Origin: Pseudomonas baetica
GTDB lineage: Bacteria; Pseudomonadota; Gammaproteobacteria; Pseudomonadales; Pseudomonadaceae
Direction of reading: 5' to 3'
Assembly: GCF_019733355.1 (NCBI RefSeq)
Contig: NZ_JAIHLQ010000015.1
Location: 96,991-160,990, forward strand
DNA length: 64,000 nt
Positions 10,832 through 20,148 of this stretch are shown piece by piece. A program made the position numbers and the translations under genes. The notes below the pieces were generated by a model. It was given only the letters and a program-made list of their open reading frames with translations, ran no database searches and was not told the origin of the DNA. How positions within the stretch are numbered: the stretch's first letter is position 1; every line of letters starts with the position of its first letter.

Positions 10832-11772
10832 TGACCGAAAAGACCGATAGCAGCGCCCAGGAAGACTTGGGCGCGGACTTTAAAAAAGCCCTCGACGAAG
10901 GCTGGCTGCCGATCCGCGAAGTAGCGCGGCAAACCGGCGTCAACGCGATCACTCTGCGCGCATGGGAACGCCGTTATGGGCTGATCGTGCCGCAGCGCAC
11001 ACCCAAGGGGCATCGGCTGTATTCGGCCGAGCATGTGCAACGGATCATGACCATCCTCACCTGGCTCAACCGCGGCGTTGCGGTCAGTCAGGTCAAGCCG
11101 TTGCTCGATACCCCGCAAGCGTTCAGCGAAACGGTGGAAAACGACTGGCAGCGATTGCGTCAGACACTGTTGATGGCCGTCACGCAACTCAATGAACGCA
11201 ACCTCGACGACAGCGTTAATCAAGCCATGGCGCTGTATCCGCCGCGCACCCTGTGCGAGCAATTGCTGATGCCGCTGCTGGCCGATCTTGAGCAACGCTG
11301 GCAGGGCCAGTTCGGTGCGCAGATGGAGCGCGTGTTCTTTTATTCATGGTTACGCAGCAAATTCGGCGCGCGCATCTACCATAACAATCGTCAGTTGCAC
11401 TCCGCGCCCCTGCTGCTGATCAATCACTCCGACCTGCCACTGGAACCTCATCTGTGGCTATGCGCGTGGCTGATCAGCAGCAACGATTGTCCGGTGCAAG
11501 TCTTTGACTGGCCATTGCCAGCCGGGGAACTGGCATTGGCGGTCGAACATCTGCAATCGCGTGGCGTACTGCTGTATTCCAGCAAAGCCATGCAACTCGC
11601 ACAGTTGCCGAAACTTCTGGCGGGGGTCAGTGGCCCAAAAATAATTGTCGGACCAACGGTATGCATCCACCACGCCGAGTTGTCCGTAAGAACTTGCGAG
11701 ATGGCTGATTTGTACCTGGCTGAAGATCCGCTTTCAGCGCAACAGGTGCTCATTCAGCGCGGGCTGATTTGA
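10831..11772 (+). CDS. MerR-family transcriptional regulator, LitR/CarH class II type
   Basis: A 313-residue regulator. The N-terminal winged helix spans residues 27-95 (IREVARQTGVNAITLRAWERRYG, then PKGHRLYS, the MerR/LitR signature). The C-terminal half resembles a cobalamin-binding fold but lacks the DxHxxG motif that ligates B12, which defines class II LitR proteins; in P. putida such proteins (PplR) work with a LOV photoreceptor. Here it is embedded in the operon it probably represses, just upstream of photolyase. The binding site is likely the TGTACA pairs at 9775-9848 and 8481-8536. No LOV gene is in this window. Confidence 0.85.
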   Translation: MTEKTDSSAQEDLGADFKKALDEGWLPIREVARQTGVNAITLRAWERRYGLIVPQRTPKGHRLYSAEHVQRIMTILTWLNRGVAVSQVKPLLDTPQAFSETVENDWQRLRQTLLMAVTQLNERNLDDSVNQAMALYPPRTLCEQLLMPLLADLEQRWQGQFGAQMERVFFYSWLRSKFGARIYHNNRQLHSAPLLLINHSDLPLEPHLWLCAWLISSNDCPVQVFDWPLPAGELALAVEHLQSRGVLLYSSKAMQLAQLPKLLAGVSGPKIIVGPTVCIHHAELSVRTCEMADLYLAEDPLSAQQVLIQRGLI

Positions 11773-13238
11773 TGAACCCAGTGAAGACCGACATGCAATT
11801 GATCTGGCTGCGCACTGACTTGCGCCAACATGACAACACCGCCCTTGCGGCCGCCGCCGCACGCGGCCCGACGGTCGCCGTGTACCTGTTGAGCCCCCAG
11901 CAATGGCAACAACATGACGACGCGCCGTGCAAGGTCGATTTCTGGCTACGCAATCTGCGCGAACTGAGCAAAAGCCTCGGCGAGCTGAACATTCCCTTGC
12001 TGATCCGCACCGCTGCGCACTGGGATCAGGCCCCAGCGCAGCTGCTCAAACTCTGCCAGCAACTGAAGATCGCCGCCGTTCACGTCAACGAAGAGTACGG
12101 TGTTCATGAGAGCCGTCGCGATGCGGCGGTGGCCGACACGCTGAAAGGTGAAGGCGTCGAATTTCACAGCTATCTTGATCAACTGCTGTTCAAGCCCGGC
12201 ACGGTACTGACCAAAACCGGCACTTATTTTCAGGTGTTCAGCCAGTTCCGCAAGGTCTGCTATGAACGCCTGCATCGCTCGATGCCGGCCTTGGTGAAAA
12301 CCCCAGGCAAGCAGACCGCACTGGCGCTCGAGAGCGATTCGGTGCCTGACTGCGTCGACGGTTTCGCCGCACCCAGCGAGTCCCTGCGCGCCCTGTGGCC
12401 GGCAGGGGAAGAGGAAGCTCAACGCCGCCTCGATACCTTCGCCGATGCGCAAATCGACTACTACAAAAGCGAAAGAGACTTCCCGGCCAAACCGGGCACC
12501 AGTCAGCTTTCTGCTTACCTTGCCGCCGGGGTGATATCGCCTCGCCAATGCCTGCACGCGGCCCTGCAGAGCAATCAGGGCGAATTCGAAAGCGGCAAGG
12601 TTGGCGCGGTCACCTGGATCAACGAACTGCTGTGGCGTGAGTTCTACAAACACATCCTGGTCGGCTATCCACGGGTATCGCGCCACCGCGCCTTCCGCCC
12701 GGAAACCGAGGCCTTGGCCTGGCGCCATGCACCGGATGATCTCGCGGCGTGGCAAGAAGCGCGCACCGGGCTGCCGATCATCGATGCGGCCATGCGCCAA
12801 TTGCTCGAAACCGGCTGGATGCACAACCGTCTGCGGATGGTGGTAGCGATGTTCCTGACCAAAAACCTGCTGATCGACTGGCGTGAAGGCGAACGCTTTT
12901 TCATGCGCCACCTGATCGACGGCGATCTGGCGGCCAACAACGGTGGCTGGCAGTGGAGCTCATCGACCGGGACCGATTCGGCGCCGTACTTCCGCATTTT
13001 CAATCCGCTGAGCCAGTCGGAGAAATTCGACAGCGAAGGGCTGTTCATCAAGCACTGGCTGCCTGAACTGGCCGGGCTCAATAAAAAAGAAGTGCACAAC
13101 CCGGCCAGCGCCGGTGGGCTGTTCGGTGTCGCCGACTATCCCGCGCCAATCGTTAATCTAAGCGCGTCACGGGAGCGCGCGTTGGCCGCCTTCAAGAACC
13201 TGCCTGCCCGCCAAGCGGCCGGAGGCGATCATGAGTGA
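11772..13238 (+). CDS. phrB: deoxyribodipyrimidine photolyase
   Basis: Blue-light-dependent repair of cyclobutane pyrimidine dimers, using FADH- and an antenna cofactor. Residues 8-160 form the photolyase alpha/beta domain (MQLIWLRTDLRQHDNTAL), and the C-terminal FAD domain has WMHNRLRMVVAMFLTKNLL and GWQWSSSTGTDSAPYFRIFNP. Length is 488 residues from ATG 11772, which overlaps the regulator stop; an internal ATG at 11793 aligns with many family starts. Position in the TGTACA-controlled operon makes it light-inducible by inference. Confidence 0.95.
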   Translation: MNPVKTDMQLIWLRTDLRQHDNTALAAAAARGPTVAVYLLSPQQWQQHDDAPCKVDFWLRNLRELSKSLGELNIPLLIRTAAHWDQAPAQLLKLCQQLKIAAVHVNEEYGVHESRRDAAVADTLKGEGVEFHSYLDQLLFKPGTVLTKTGTYFQVFSQFRKVCYERLHRSMPALVKTPGKQTALALESDSVPDCVDGFAAPSESLRALWPAGEEEAQRRLDTFADAQIDYYKSERDFPAKPGTSQLSAYLAAGVISPRQCLHAALQSNQGEFESGKVGAVTWINELLWREFYKHILVGYPRVSRHRAFRPETEALAWRHAPDDLAAWQEARTGLPIIDAAMRQLLETGWMHNRLRMVVAMFLTKNLLIDWREGERFFMRHLIDGDLAANNGGWQWSSSTGTDSAPYFRIFNPLSQSEKFDSEGLFIKHWLPELAGLNKKEVHNPASAGGLFGVADYPAPIVNLSASRERALAAFKNLPARQAAGGDHE

Positions 13239-13653
13239 ATTCCTGCGCAGCTTCGCCCGGCAATTTTGCGAATTGAACAAAGACAATTTGCAACGCTTGA
13301 GCGAGTTCTACAGCGATGACATTCACTTCACCGACCCGTTGCACGACGTGCAGGGGTTGACGCAACTGCGCAACTACTTTGCCCAGATGTACGCCAACGT
13401 CAGCGAACTGCGCTTCGACTTCCACGGTTTCGACCAGATCAGCGACGGTGAAGGCTACCTGCGCTGGGTCATGAGTTATCGCCACCCACGGCTGGCCAGC
13501 GGCCGGGAAATACGCGTCAGCGGCTGCTCGCATTTGCTTTGGCGCGACAAGGTTTATCGCCACCGGGATTATTTCGATGCCGGGGCGCTGCTGTACGAAC
13601 ATTTGCCCGTATTGGGCCGAGTAATTGCTTGGTTGAAAAGGAGAATGGGATGA
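13231..13653 (+). CDS. SnoaL-like / NTF2-fold protein
   Basis: A 140-residue protein with the cone-like NTF2 fold pattern: a helical N-terminus, FYSDDIHFTDPLHDVQGLTQLRNYFAQMY, then beta strands ending HRDYFDAGALLYEHLPVLGRVIAWLKRRMG. Family members are small hydrolases, isomerases or ligand-binding proteins; the substrate here is unknown. The start lies inside the end of phrB (8 bases overlap) and its stop overlaps the SDR start (ATGA). Homologues sit in the same photolyase/cfa gene clusters of other proteobacteria. Confidence 0.87.
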   Translation: MSEFLRSFARQFCELNKDNLQRLSEFYSDDIHFTDPLHDVQGLTQLRNYFAQMYANVSELRFDFHGFDQISDGEGYLRWVMSYRHPRLASGREIRVSGCSHLLWRDKVYRHRDYFDAGALLYEHLPVLGRVIAWLKRRMG

Positions 13654-14432
13654 GTCGTACACCTCCACGGCGCTATTGGTTGACCGGTGCCAGCAGTGGT
13701 ATCGGCGCGGCACTGGCTGAGGAAATTCTGAAATCCGGTGCGCACCTGGCGGTCAGTTCACGTCAGGTCGCCCCGCTCAAGGCCTTGTCGCAACGTTATC
13801 CGGGACAAGTGCTGGTGGTGCCGGGCGATTTGACCAACAGCCAGACCGTGCGCGAAATCGGTGAGCAGATCACTCAGGACTGGGGATCGCTCGATAGCGT
13901 GATTCTCAATGCCGGGACGTGCGAGTACGTCGATGCCCGCCAGTTCGACGCTTCGATCGTCGAGCATGTGGTGCGCACCAATCTGCTCGCCAGCAGCTAC
14001 TGCATTGAAGCCGCCCTGCCCTTGCTGCGTAAAGGCACCGCACCGCATTTGGTCGGGGTTGCCAGCTCCGTCACCTATCTGCCGTTGCCTCGGGCCGAAG
14101 CCTACGGTGCATCGAAGGCCGGGCTGCGTTACCTGTTCGAATCGTTGCGCATTGACCTGGCGGATGAAGGCATTGAAGTCACGGTCGTCAGCCCCGGTTT
14201 TGTCGAGACACCGCTGACCGCCAAGAACGATTTTCCGATGCCTCTGAGCTGGCCTGTGGATAAAGCCGCACGGCACATCTACGCCAAACTCAAGGACCGG
14301 CCACTGGAAATCGCCTTTCCCGCGCTGTTCATGGCCGCCCTGTGGCCGTTGTCGAAATTGCCCGCCCGTGCGCAACTCGCCATTGGCAAACGCATGGTGC
14401 GACGCAATCCACCGCAGCAGGAACCAACGTGA
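13650..14432 (+). CDS. short-chain dehydrogenase/reductase
   Basis: A 260-residue SDR with the NAD(P)-binding motif TGASSGIGAAL near residue 11, the structural NAG motif (ILNAGTCEYVD), a Ser of the catalytic set at VASSVTYL and the YGASK active site. A hydrophobic C-terminal segment (FPALFMAALWPLSKL) suggests membrane association. The ATG is preceded by AAAAGGAG and overlaps the upstream stop. In this operon it probably acts on a lipid or fatty acyl intermediate; that is inference from the neighbours. Confidence 0.9.
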   Translation: MSRTPPRRYWLTGASSGIGAALAEEILKSGAHLAVSSRQVAPLKALSQRYPGQVLVVPGDLTNSQTVREIGEQITQDWGSLDSVILNAGTCEYVDARQFDASIVEHVVRTNLLASSYCIEAALPLLRKGTAPHLVGVASSVTYLPLPRAEAYGASKAGLRYLFESLRIDLADEGIEVTVVSPGFVETPLTAKNDFPMPLSWPVDKAARHIYAKLKDRPLEIAFPALFMAALWPLSKLPARAQLAIGKRMVRRNPPQQEPT

Positions 14433-15676
14433 AAATTGCCATCATCGGCAGCGGGATCTCCGGGCTTACCTGCGCCTACCTGCTCAATCGCCGACACGAC
14501 ATCACGGTGTTCGAGGCCAGCGACTGGGTCGGTGGTCACACGCACACCGTAGAGGTGACCGTCGACGGCCGATCCTACGCGGTGGACACCGGCTTCATCG
14601 TATTCAATGACTGGACCTACCCCCACTTCATTCGCTTGCTGGGACAGCTCGGCGTGAGCTTCAAAGCGACCGAAATGAGCTTCTCCGTGACCGATCCGGA
14701 CACGGGGCTGGAATACAACGGCAACAACCTCAACAGCCTGTTCGCCCAGCGCCGCAATCTGCTGTCGCCGGGATTCTGGGGCATGCTGCGCGACATTCTG
14801 CGCTTCAACAAAGAAGCGCAACGCGACCTCGCAGAACAGCGGATCGCCGCCGACACCACGCTGGACGACTACCTCAAGGCTGGCGGCTGCGGCGAGCGTT
14901 TCATCCTGCATTACATCGTGCCGATGGGGGCCGCGATCTGGTCGATGCCGATGGCGGAGATGCTCAATTTTCCGCTGCAGTTTTTTGTCCGTTTCTTCAA
15001 GAACCATGGGCTGCTATCGGTCAGTAATCGTCCGCAATGGCGGGTCATCGAGGGCGGTTCCAGCGCCTATGTCGCGCCACTGACCGCTTCGTTCAAAGAG
15101 AACATCCGCCTGAACTGCCCGGTGACCCGTGTTGATCGCAACGAACATGGCGTGGTTATCCACAGCCCGGCAGGCAGCGAACATTTCGACCAAGTCGTGT
15201 TTGCCTGTCACAGCGATCAGGCCTTGCAACTGCTCGCCAGCCCCAGCGATGCCGAACGCGCAATCCTCGGCGCCCTGCCCTACGCCGACAATGAAGTGGT
15301 GTTGCACACCGACACGCGTCTGCTGCCCACTCGCAAACTGGCGTGGGCGAGCTGGAACTATCGGCTTGGCGGATCCGGCCACACTCAGGCTGCGGTCACT
15401 TATGACATGAACATCCTGCAAGGTATCCAAAGCGACACCACGTTTTGCGTCAGCCTCAACCAGAGCGCGGGCATCAGCCCATTCAAAGTGCTCGCCAAAT
15501 ACACCTACGCCCACCCGCAATTCAGCCTCGCGGCAGTGGCGGCGCAGAATCGCTGGGCAGAACTGGACGGCGCACAACACACACATTATTGCGGCGCCTA
15601 CTGGGCCAACGGTTTCCATGAAGACGGTGTGGTCAGCGCATTGCGCGTGGCTGCTTCGTTCGGGGAAACCTTATGA
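14429..15676 (+). CDS. FAD-dependent oxidoreductase of the cfa-associated type
   Basis: A 415-residue flavoprotein with GTG start overlapping the SDR stop (GTGA). The N-terminal FAD motif is IAIIGSGISGLTCAYLL followed by GGHTHTVEV; the C-terminus (YCGAYWANGFHEDGVVSALRVA) closes the FAD site. It belongs to the amine-oxidase-like proteins found with DUF1365 and cyclopropane synthase genes, and is called a desaturase or dehydrogenase in some annotations. A step in modifying methylated or unsaturated acyl chains is plausible; the reaction is not shown by the sequence. Confidence 0.88.
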   Translation: MKIAIIGSGISGLTCAYLLNRRHDITVFEASDWVGGHTHTVEVTVDGRSYAVDTGFIVFNDWTYPHFIRLLGQLGVSFKATEMSFSVTDPDTGLEYNGNNLNSLFAQRRNLLSPGFWGMLRDILRFNKEAQRDLAEQRIAADTTLDDYLKAGGCGERFILHYIVPMGAAIWSMPMAEMLNFPLQFFVRFFKNHGLLSVSNRPQWRVIEGGSSAYVAPLTASFKENIRLNCPVTRVDRNEHGVVIHSPAGSEHFDQVVFACHSDQALQLLASPSDAERAILGALPYADNEVVLHTDTRLLPTRKLAWASWNYRLGGSGHTQAAVTYDMNILQGIQSDTTFCVSLNQSAGISPFKVLAKYTYAHPQFSLAAVAAQNRWAELDGAQHTHYCGAYWANGFHEDGVVSALRVAASFGETL

Positions 15677-16488
15677 ACAGCGCCCTGTACAGCGGCTGGA
15701 TCGGTCATCGGCGCTTTTCGCCGCGCAAGCACGCGTTCCGTTACAAGATCGGCTTGCTCTATCTTGATCTGAGCGAACAGGACGCTGTACTGGCGCTGTC
15801 GCCACTGGCGGGGCGTAGCCGCTTCGCGCCGTTCTCCTTTCGCGAAACCGACTATCTGAAGACCTTCACCGGGCGCGGCATTCGCCTGATCGATGCCGTG
15901 CGCCAGCAGGTCGCTGCCGCCATCGGCCATGAACCGCAAGGCTCGATCTGCCTGCTGACCCAGGCGCGCAGTTGGGGCTTGTCGTTCAACCCGGTGAGTT
16001 TCTTTTACTGCCACGAAGCCGACGGGCAACTGGCCGCGATTGTCTGCGAAGTGACCAACACCCCATGGCGCGAGCGTTATCACTACGTGCTGCCTGCGCG
16101 CACGCCGGCCAATCTGCAGGATTTTCACCAGCATTTCGCGGTGGCCAAGGCGTTCCATGTCTCGCCGTTTCTGCCGCGCGATCTTGAATACCGCATGAGC
16201 TTCAGCCCCGCCGCCAAAACCCTTGGCGTGCACATGGCCGACTGGCAGGGCGAACACAAGCTGTTCGACGCCACGCTCAATCTGCAACGCGAAACCCTCA
16301 ACCGGCAAAGCCTTCATCGCTACCTGCGGCGCTTCCCGTGGATGACTGCAAAAACCGCGTTGGCGATTTACTGGCAAGCGTTGCGACTGCTGTTCAAACG
16401 CGCGCCCATCTTTGCTCATCAGGCTGCCGACGGCAGCTTTCAAACCGCCACTGTGCCTCCCAAGGAGCAACGCCATGAAATCCTCTAG
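15673..16488 (+). CDS. DUF1365 domain-containing protein
   Basis: A 271-residue protein with the family blocks YSGWIGHRRFSPRKHAFRYK at the N-terminus, SFNPVSFFYCH in the middle and a hydrophobic C-terminal helix (TALAIYWQALRLLFKRAP) that may anchor it to the inner membrane. DUF1365 has no proven activity but almost always lies between the FAD oxidoreductase and the cfa-like gene, as here. Start and stop overlap both neighbours (4 and 14 bases). Confidence 0.9.
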   Translation: MNSALYSGWIGHRRFSPRKHAFRYKIGLLYLDLSEQDAVLALSPLAGRSRFAPFSFRETDYLKTFTGRGIRLIDAVRQQVAAAIGHEPQGSICLLTQARSWGLSFNPVSFFYCHEADGQLAAIVCEVTNTPWRERYHYVLPARTPANLQDFHQHFAVAKAFHVSPFLPRDLEYRMSFSPAAKTLGVHMADWQGEHKLFDATLNLQRETLNRQSLHRYLRRFPWMTAKTALAIYWQALRLLFKRAPIFAHQAADGSFQTATVPPKEQRHEIL

Positions 16489-17740
16489 CCCGTCGCTCAG
16501 TCGGCTCAGCACCCATGGTTTGACCGGATCGCTGCTGCGCCGTGGTGTATTACGCCAATTGGCTCAACTCAAACACGGGCAACTGCTGGTAATCGAGGAT
16601 GGCGAACGCTTGATGTTCGGCGCGCCGGGCAGTGCCTTGCTCGGGGAAATCCACATTCAGGACCCGGCAGTCTGGGGCATGGTGGCCGGCAATGGCTCGA
16701 TCGGTGCCGGCGAGGCGTTCATCCATGGTTACTGGAGTTCGCCAGACCTGACCGCCGTGGTGCGGGTGTTCGTCAGCAACCTTGAGGTGCTCGACGCGAT
16801 GGAGGGCGGTCTGGCCCGCCTCGGCCGGCCGCTGGTGCAAGGCCTGCACTGGCTCAACCGCAACACACGCAAGGGCTCGCAGAAAAACATCGCCGCGCAC
16901 TATGACCTGGGCAACGATCTGTTCGAGCAGTTTCTCGACCCGACCATGATGTATTCGGCGGCACAGTTCCTCACCCCCGAAGACAGTCTGGAACAGGCGC
17001 AACTGAACAAGCTCGAGCGGATCTGCCAGAAACTCGCGCTCACGCCCAGCGATCACCTGCTGGAAATTGGCACCGGTTGGGGCAGCATGGCGCTCTACGC
17101 GGCGCAAAATTATGGCTGCCGCGTGACCACCACAACCCTGTCGAAAGAGCAGTACGCGTTTACCGCACAGCGCATCGAACAACTGGGCTTGCAGGATCAG
17201 GTCACGCTGCTGCTCAAGGACTACCGCGACCTCACCGGCGAGTACGACAAGCTGGTGTCGATCGAGATGATCGAAGCCGTAGGTCATCGCTTCCTGCCGA
17301 CCTACTTCAAGCAATGTGCACACCTGCTCAAGCGCAATGGTCTGATGCTGATTCAAGCCATCACCATCCGCGAACAGCGCTACGAGCAAGCCAAGCGCGG
17401 CGTCGACTTCATCCAGCGCTACATCTTCCCCGGCGGCGCCCTGCCCTCTGTGCAGAAGATGCTTGAAGTGGTCAGCCGCGAAACCGACATGAACTTGCTG
17501 CACATGGAAGATTTCGGCCTGCATTACGCACGCACCCTGCGTCTGTGGCACGAAAACTTTCGCCGTGCACACGGCCGCTTGAGCGAATTGGGCTACGACG
17601 ATTACTTCCTGCGGTTGTGGGAATTCTATCTGTGCTACTGCGAGGGCGGATTCCTGGAGCGCACCATCGGCACCGCGCAATTGCTGCTGGCCAAACCCGC
17701 TGCCATGCCCGCGCCACTGCTCGGCCGCTTCGATGCTTGA
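16475..17740 (+). CDS. cfa: cyclopropane-fatty-acyl-phospholipid synthase family methyltransferase
   Basis: SAM-dependent enzyme acting on unsaturated acyl chains of membrane phospholipids. It has 421 residues. The SAM motif is LLEIGTGWGSMALYAA, preceded by the family block IAAHYDLGNDLFEQFLDPTMMYS, and followed by VSIEMIEAVGHRFLPTYF and IQRYIFPGGALPS. The start is the ATG at 16475 with AAGGAG before it. Family members include true cyclopropane synthases and methyltransferases such as the furan fatty acid enzyme UfaM, and the sequence does not decide between them. Confidence 0.92.
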   Translation: MKSSSPSLSRLSTHGLTGSLLRRGVLRQLAQLKHGQLLVIEDGERLMFGAPGSALLGEIHIQDPAVWGMVAGNGSIGAGEAFIHGYWSSPDLTAVVRVFVSNLEVLDAMEGGLARLGRPLVQGLHWLNRNTRKGSQKNIAAHYDLGNDLFEQFLDPTMMYSAAQFLTPEDSLEQAQLNKLERICQKLALTPSDHLLEIGTGWGSMALYAAQNYGCRVTTTTLSKEQYAFTAQRIEQLGLQDQVTLLLKDYRDLTGEYDKLVSIEMIEAVGHRFLPTYFKQCAHLLKRNGLMLIQAITIREQRYEQAKRGVDFIQRYIFPGGALPSVQKMLEVVSRETDMNLLHMEDFGLHYARTLRLWHENFRRAHGRLSELGYDDYFLRLWEFYLCYCEGGFLERTIGTAQLLLAKPAAMPAPLLGRFDA

Positions 17741-18224
17741 GCGGATCGCCAATGCCGTGTTGTTCCAGATCGGCTGGCTGGTCTGTGTGCTCGGCGGCAA
17801 CAGTTTGTGGCTGTTGCTGGCGTTGGCGGTGCTGGTGATTCATCTGTGCTGGATCAGCAGTTGGGCGGCTGAGGGCCGTTTGGTACTCAGTGTGGTGCTG
17901 GTCGGTACGGCGGTGGACAGCGTTTTGCGTGGCCTAGGCGTGTTTGAGTTCCAGGATCAGTCACCATTGATTCCGCTGTGGCTGATGCTGCTCTGGGCCT
18001 TGCTCGCCACGACCCTGCGTCACTGCCTTGCGTGGACTGCCCGGCCATGGTGGCTGGCCAGCGCACTGGGCGCCGTCGGCGGCGCATTGTCGTACTACGG
18101 CGGCGGACGACTGGCCGGGGTGCAATTTCCCTACGGCGAATTACCGACCCTGATCGGCATCGGCCTGCTTTGGGCACTGCTGTTTCCGTTGTTGCACACC
18201 ATGGCGCGACGCCTGAACCGCTGA
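17733..18224 (+). CDS. DUF2878 membrane protein
   Basis: A 163-residue integral membrane protein with about five hydrophobic helices (first: NAVLFQIGWLVCVLGGNSLW). The conserved GGRLAGVQFPYGELPTLIGIGLLWALLFP near the C-terminus marks DUF2878. Function is unknown; members occur at the end of photolyase/cfa clusters. It overlaps the cfa stop by 8 bases and closes the run of nine overlapping genes. Confidence 0.88.
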   Translation: MLERIANAVLFQIGWLVCVLGGNSLWLLLALAVLVIHLCWISSWAAEGRLVLSVVLVGTAVDSVLRGLGVFEFQDQSPLIPLWLMLLWALLATTLRHCLAWTARPWWLASALGAVGGALSYYGGGRLAGVQFPYGELPTLIGIGLLWALLFPLLHTMARRLNR

Positions 18225-18277
18225 GCGTCCGTCAGAGCTTTCACACACTCGACGAGCTCTGCCTTACACTGCCGGCC

Positions 18278-18583
18278 ATGAAAAACATTCCCCACCAGCA
18301 AATCACCGAACCGGCGGTCACCTGTTCGACTTGCGCAGCGTGCTGCTGCCAGCTCGAAGTGATGCTGATCACCGACACCGGCGTGCCTGATCGCTTTATC
18401 GATACCGATGAGTGGGGCGGCGAAGTGATGCTGCGTCTGGACGACGGCTGGTGTGCGGCACTGGATCGCGACACGATGATGTGCACGATCTATGAGAAGC
18501 GTCCGCTGATTTGTCGCGAGTTCGAGATGGGCTCACCCGAGTGCATCGAAGAGCGCCAGGGTATCGCCACGGTATACCGCTGA
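18278..18583 (+). CDS. YkgJ-family cysteine cluster protein
   Basis: A 101-residue protein with eight or more cysteines: CSTCAACCC near residue 16, then WCAAL, MCTIYEKRPLICREFEMGSPEC. This is the YkgJ/CxxCxxCC pattern thought to bind zinc or an Fe-S cluster. Its role is unknown. It starts 54 bases after the DUF2878 gene and may be read through from the operon, or be independent. The ATG at 18278 directly precedes the conserved part. Confidence 0.87.
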   Translation: MKNIPHQQITEPAVTCSTCAACCCQLEVMLITDTGVPDRFIDTDEWGGEVMLRLDDGWCAALDRDTMMCTIYEKRPLICREFEMGSPECIEERQGIATVYR

Positions 18584-18607
18584 TCCCGAAAACACCCCAA
18601 AACCAAA

Positions 18608-18700
18608 TGTGGGAGCGGGCTTGCTCGCGAAAGCGGTAGGTCAATCAACTCACATGTCGACTGATACACCATATTCGCGAGCAAGCCCGCTCCCACAAGG
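18608..18700. repeat. REPIN
   Basis: GTGGGAGCGGGCTTGCTCGC at about 18609 and its exact reverse complement ending near 18698 flank a 45-base spacer. It lies between the convergent YkgJ and pagL genes. Confidence 0.92.
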
Positions 18701-18726
18701 TTTTCTGCAAGCAGTTAAATCTGTGC

Positions 18727-19245
18727 TTACAGTGGCATCGTGTAATGCAGTGAGTAACTTTCTACCCCGTCGTTGTCGCTGGCAAGACCGGCGTTGGAAT
18801 AGTGCATCGCACGAATCCCGACTTCATGCCCACCGTTGAAACGCAGACCAAAACCCAGGCGGTCTTCGAACTGGAAGGCGCCGCCCAGATTGTTCGATTC
18901 GTACTGGGTATTGGAGAATACCGCCACACCAATCCCGGCCTCGACATACGGTTTGACCGACTGCCCGGCAAACTCGTAAACGAACACCGGCGAGAACGAC
19001 AGGCTGTTGTTGCTGGAGGTCTTGTCGCCTTCCCAATAGGTGTAGGCACCGCTCCAGTAACCGGTCAGGCGACCGACGTCACTCTGCAGCCAGCTCTTGT
19101 CCCAATCGAAATTCATCCCCAGGCGATACGTCATGGTTGAATCGCTGGTTGCCCCGACCCCGAACTCAACACCTGCTGCTTGTGCGGTAAAACTGTGCCC
19201 CATCAGTGCGGCCGCAATCGCGGCCAAACAGAATAGTCGCTTCAC
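18727..19245 (-). CDS. pagL: lipid A 3-O-deacylase PagL
   Basis: Outer-membrane beta-barrel enzyme that removes the 3-O acyl chain of lipid A. The 172-residue precursor has a signal peptide (cut after HSFTAQA, about residue 23) and alternating barrel strands. The catalytic pair appears as His and Ser in RAMHYSNAG, as in P. aeruginosa PagL, and the C-terminus ends in an aromatic/hydrophobic strand. It is a single gene between the YkgJ gene and murI, the same place as PA4661. Confidence 0.9.
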   Translation of the reverse strand: MKRLFCLAAIAAALMGHSFTAQAAGVEFGVGATSDSTMTYRLGMNFDWDKSWLQSDVGRLTGYWSGAYTYWEGDKTSSNNSLSFSPVFVYEFAGQSVKPYVEAGIGVAVFSNTQYESNNLGGAFQFEDRLGFGLRFNGGHEVGIRAMHYSNAGLASDNDGVESYSLHYTMPL

Positions 19246-19356
19246 TTTGAAACTTCCTTTTCCGGAACGATCGTTTGGTTTTCTAGATAACTCACGCTAT
19301 AGAAGGCGGCGGTTGATCAGAAGTTCAGCCAATTTTTTAGTTATTTCACACTTTTT

Positions 19357-20148
19357 TTACAATCCGAAGTGATGCACTTCGCTTGCGGTTTGCCCCAGCA
19401 GCGGCAGGATGTTTTTGAAGTACTGCGGGCTGGCACTGGTCCAGAATCTGACCGACCGGTTCGGCCCTTCGGCAAGCAAATCGCGTTCGGCCAGAAGACG
19501 CTGAAGTTGCCGTGCCACGGCAGCGCCCGTGTCGATCAGGCTGATGTTTTCGGGGAGCATCGACTTGAGCATCGTTTTAAGAAAGGGATAGTGCGTGCAG
19601 CCGAGAATAATGGTGTCGCAACCATTGGCCAGCAGCGGATCGACGTAGCTTTGCAGCAACTGGCGCAACGCGGTGCTGTGCAGATCGCCGCTCTCGATCA
19701 ACTCGACCAGCCCCGGGCACGGCTGGGTGATCACCCGCACATCGGTGGCGAAGCGATCCAGCAGCGCTGCAAACTTGGCACTCTGCAAGGTGCCAGTGGT
19801 GGCGAGTACACCGACCACACCGCTGCGGGTGGCAGCAGCGGCAGGCTTGACCGCTGGCTCCATGCCGACAATCGGCCAGTCGGGAAAGTCCCGGCGCAGA
19901 TCGGCCACAGCGGCCACCGTCGCGGTATTGCAGGCGACCACCAAAGCCTTGGCGCCCTGCTCGCGGAAAAACCCGGCCATCACGCTGCAGCGCTGGCGGA
20001 TGAACGCAGGGGTTTTCTCGCCGTAAGGAATGTGCCCGCAATCGGCAAAGTACAGCAGCGACTCTCGGGGCAACAATCGCTGGATTTCCGCCAATACCGA
20101 CAAGCCGCCGACACCGGAATCAAACACGCCGATCGGCGCTTCACGCAT
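19357..20148 (-). CDS. murI: glutamate racemase
   Basis: Makes D-glutamate for peptidoglycan. The 263-residue enzyme has the two catalytic cysteines in VVACNTATV and LGCTHYPFL and starts [15 protein letters not shown]. The start at 20148 gives the usual N-terminus and overlaps the moeB stop by 8 bases; longer forms inside moeB are unlikely. It is the last gene of the hemA operon. Confidence 0.94.
   Translation of the reverse strand: MREAPIGVFDSGVGGLSVLAEIQRLLPRESLLYFADCGHIPYGEKTPAFIRQRCSVMAGFFREQGAKALVVACNTATVAAVADLRRDFPDWPIVGMEPAVKPAAAATRSGVVGVLATTGTLQSAKFAALLDRFATDVRVITQPCPGLVELIESGDLHSTALRQLLQSYVDPLLANGCDTIILGCTHYPFLKTMLKSMLPENISLIDTGAAVARQLQRLLAERDLLAEGPNRSVRFWTSASPQYFKNILPLLGQTASEVHHFGL

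Noticed and set aside
9869..18224. B12-dependent CarH photoreceptor
   Set aside because: The C-terminal part of the MerR protein lacks the DxHxxG cobalamin motif, so direct B12-based light sensing is unlikely.
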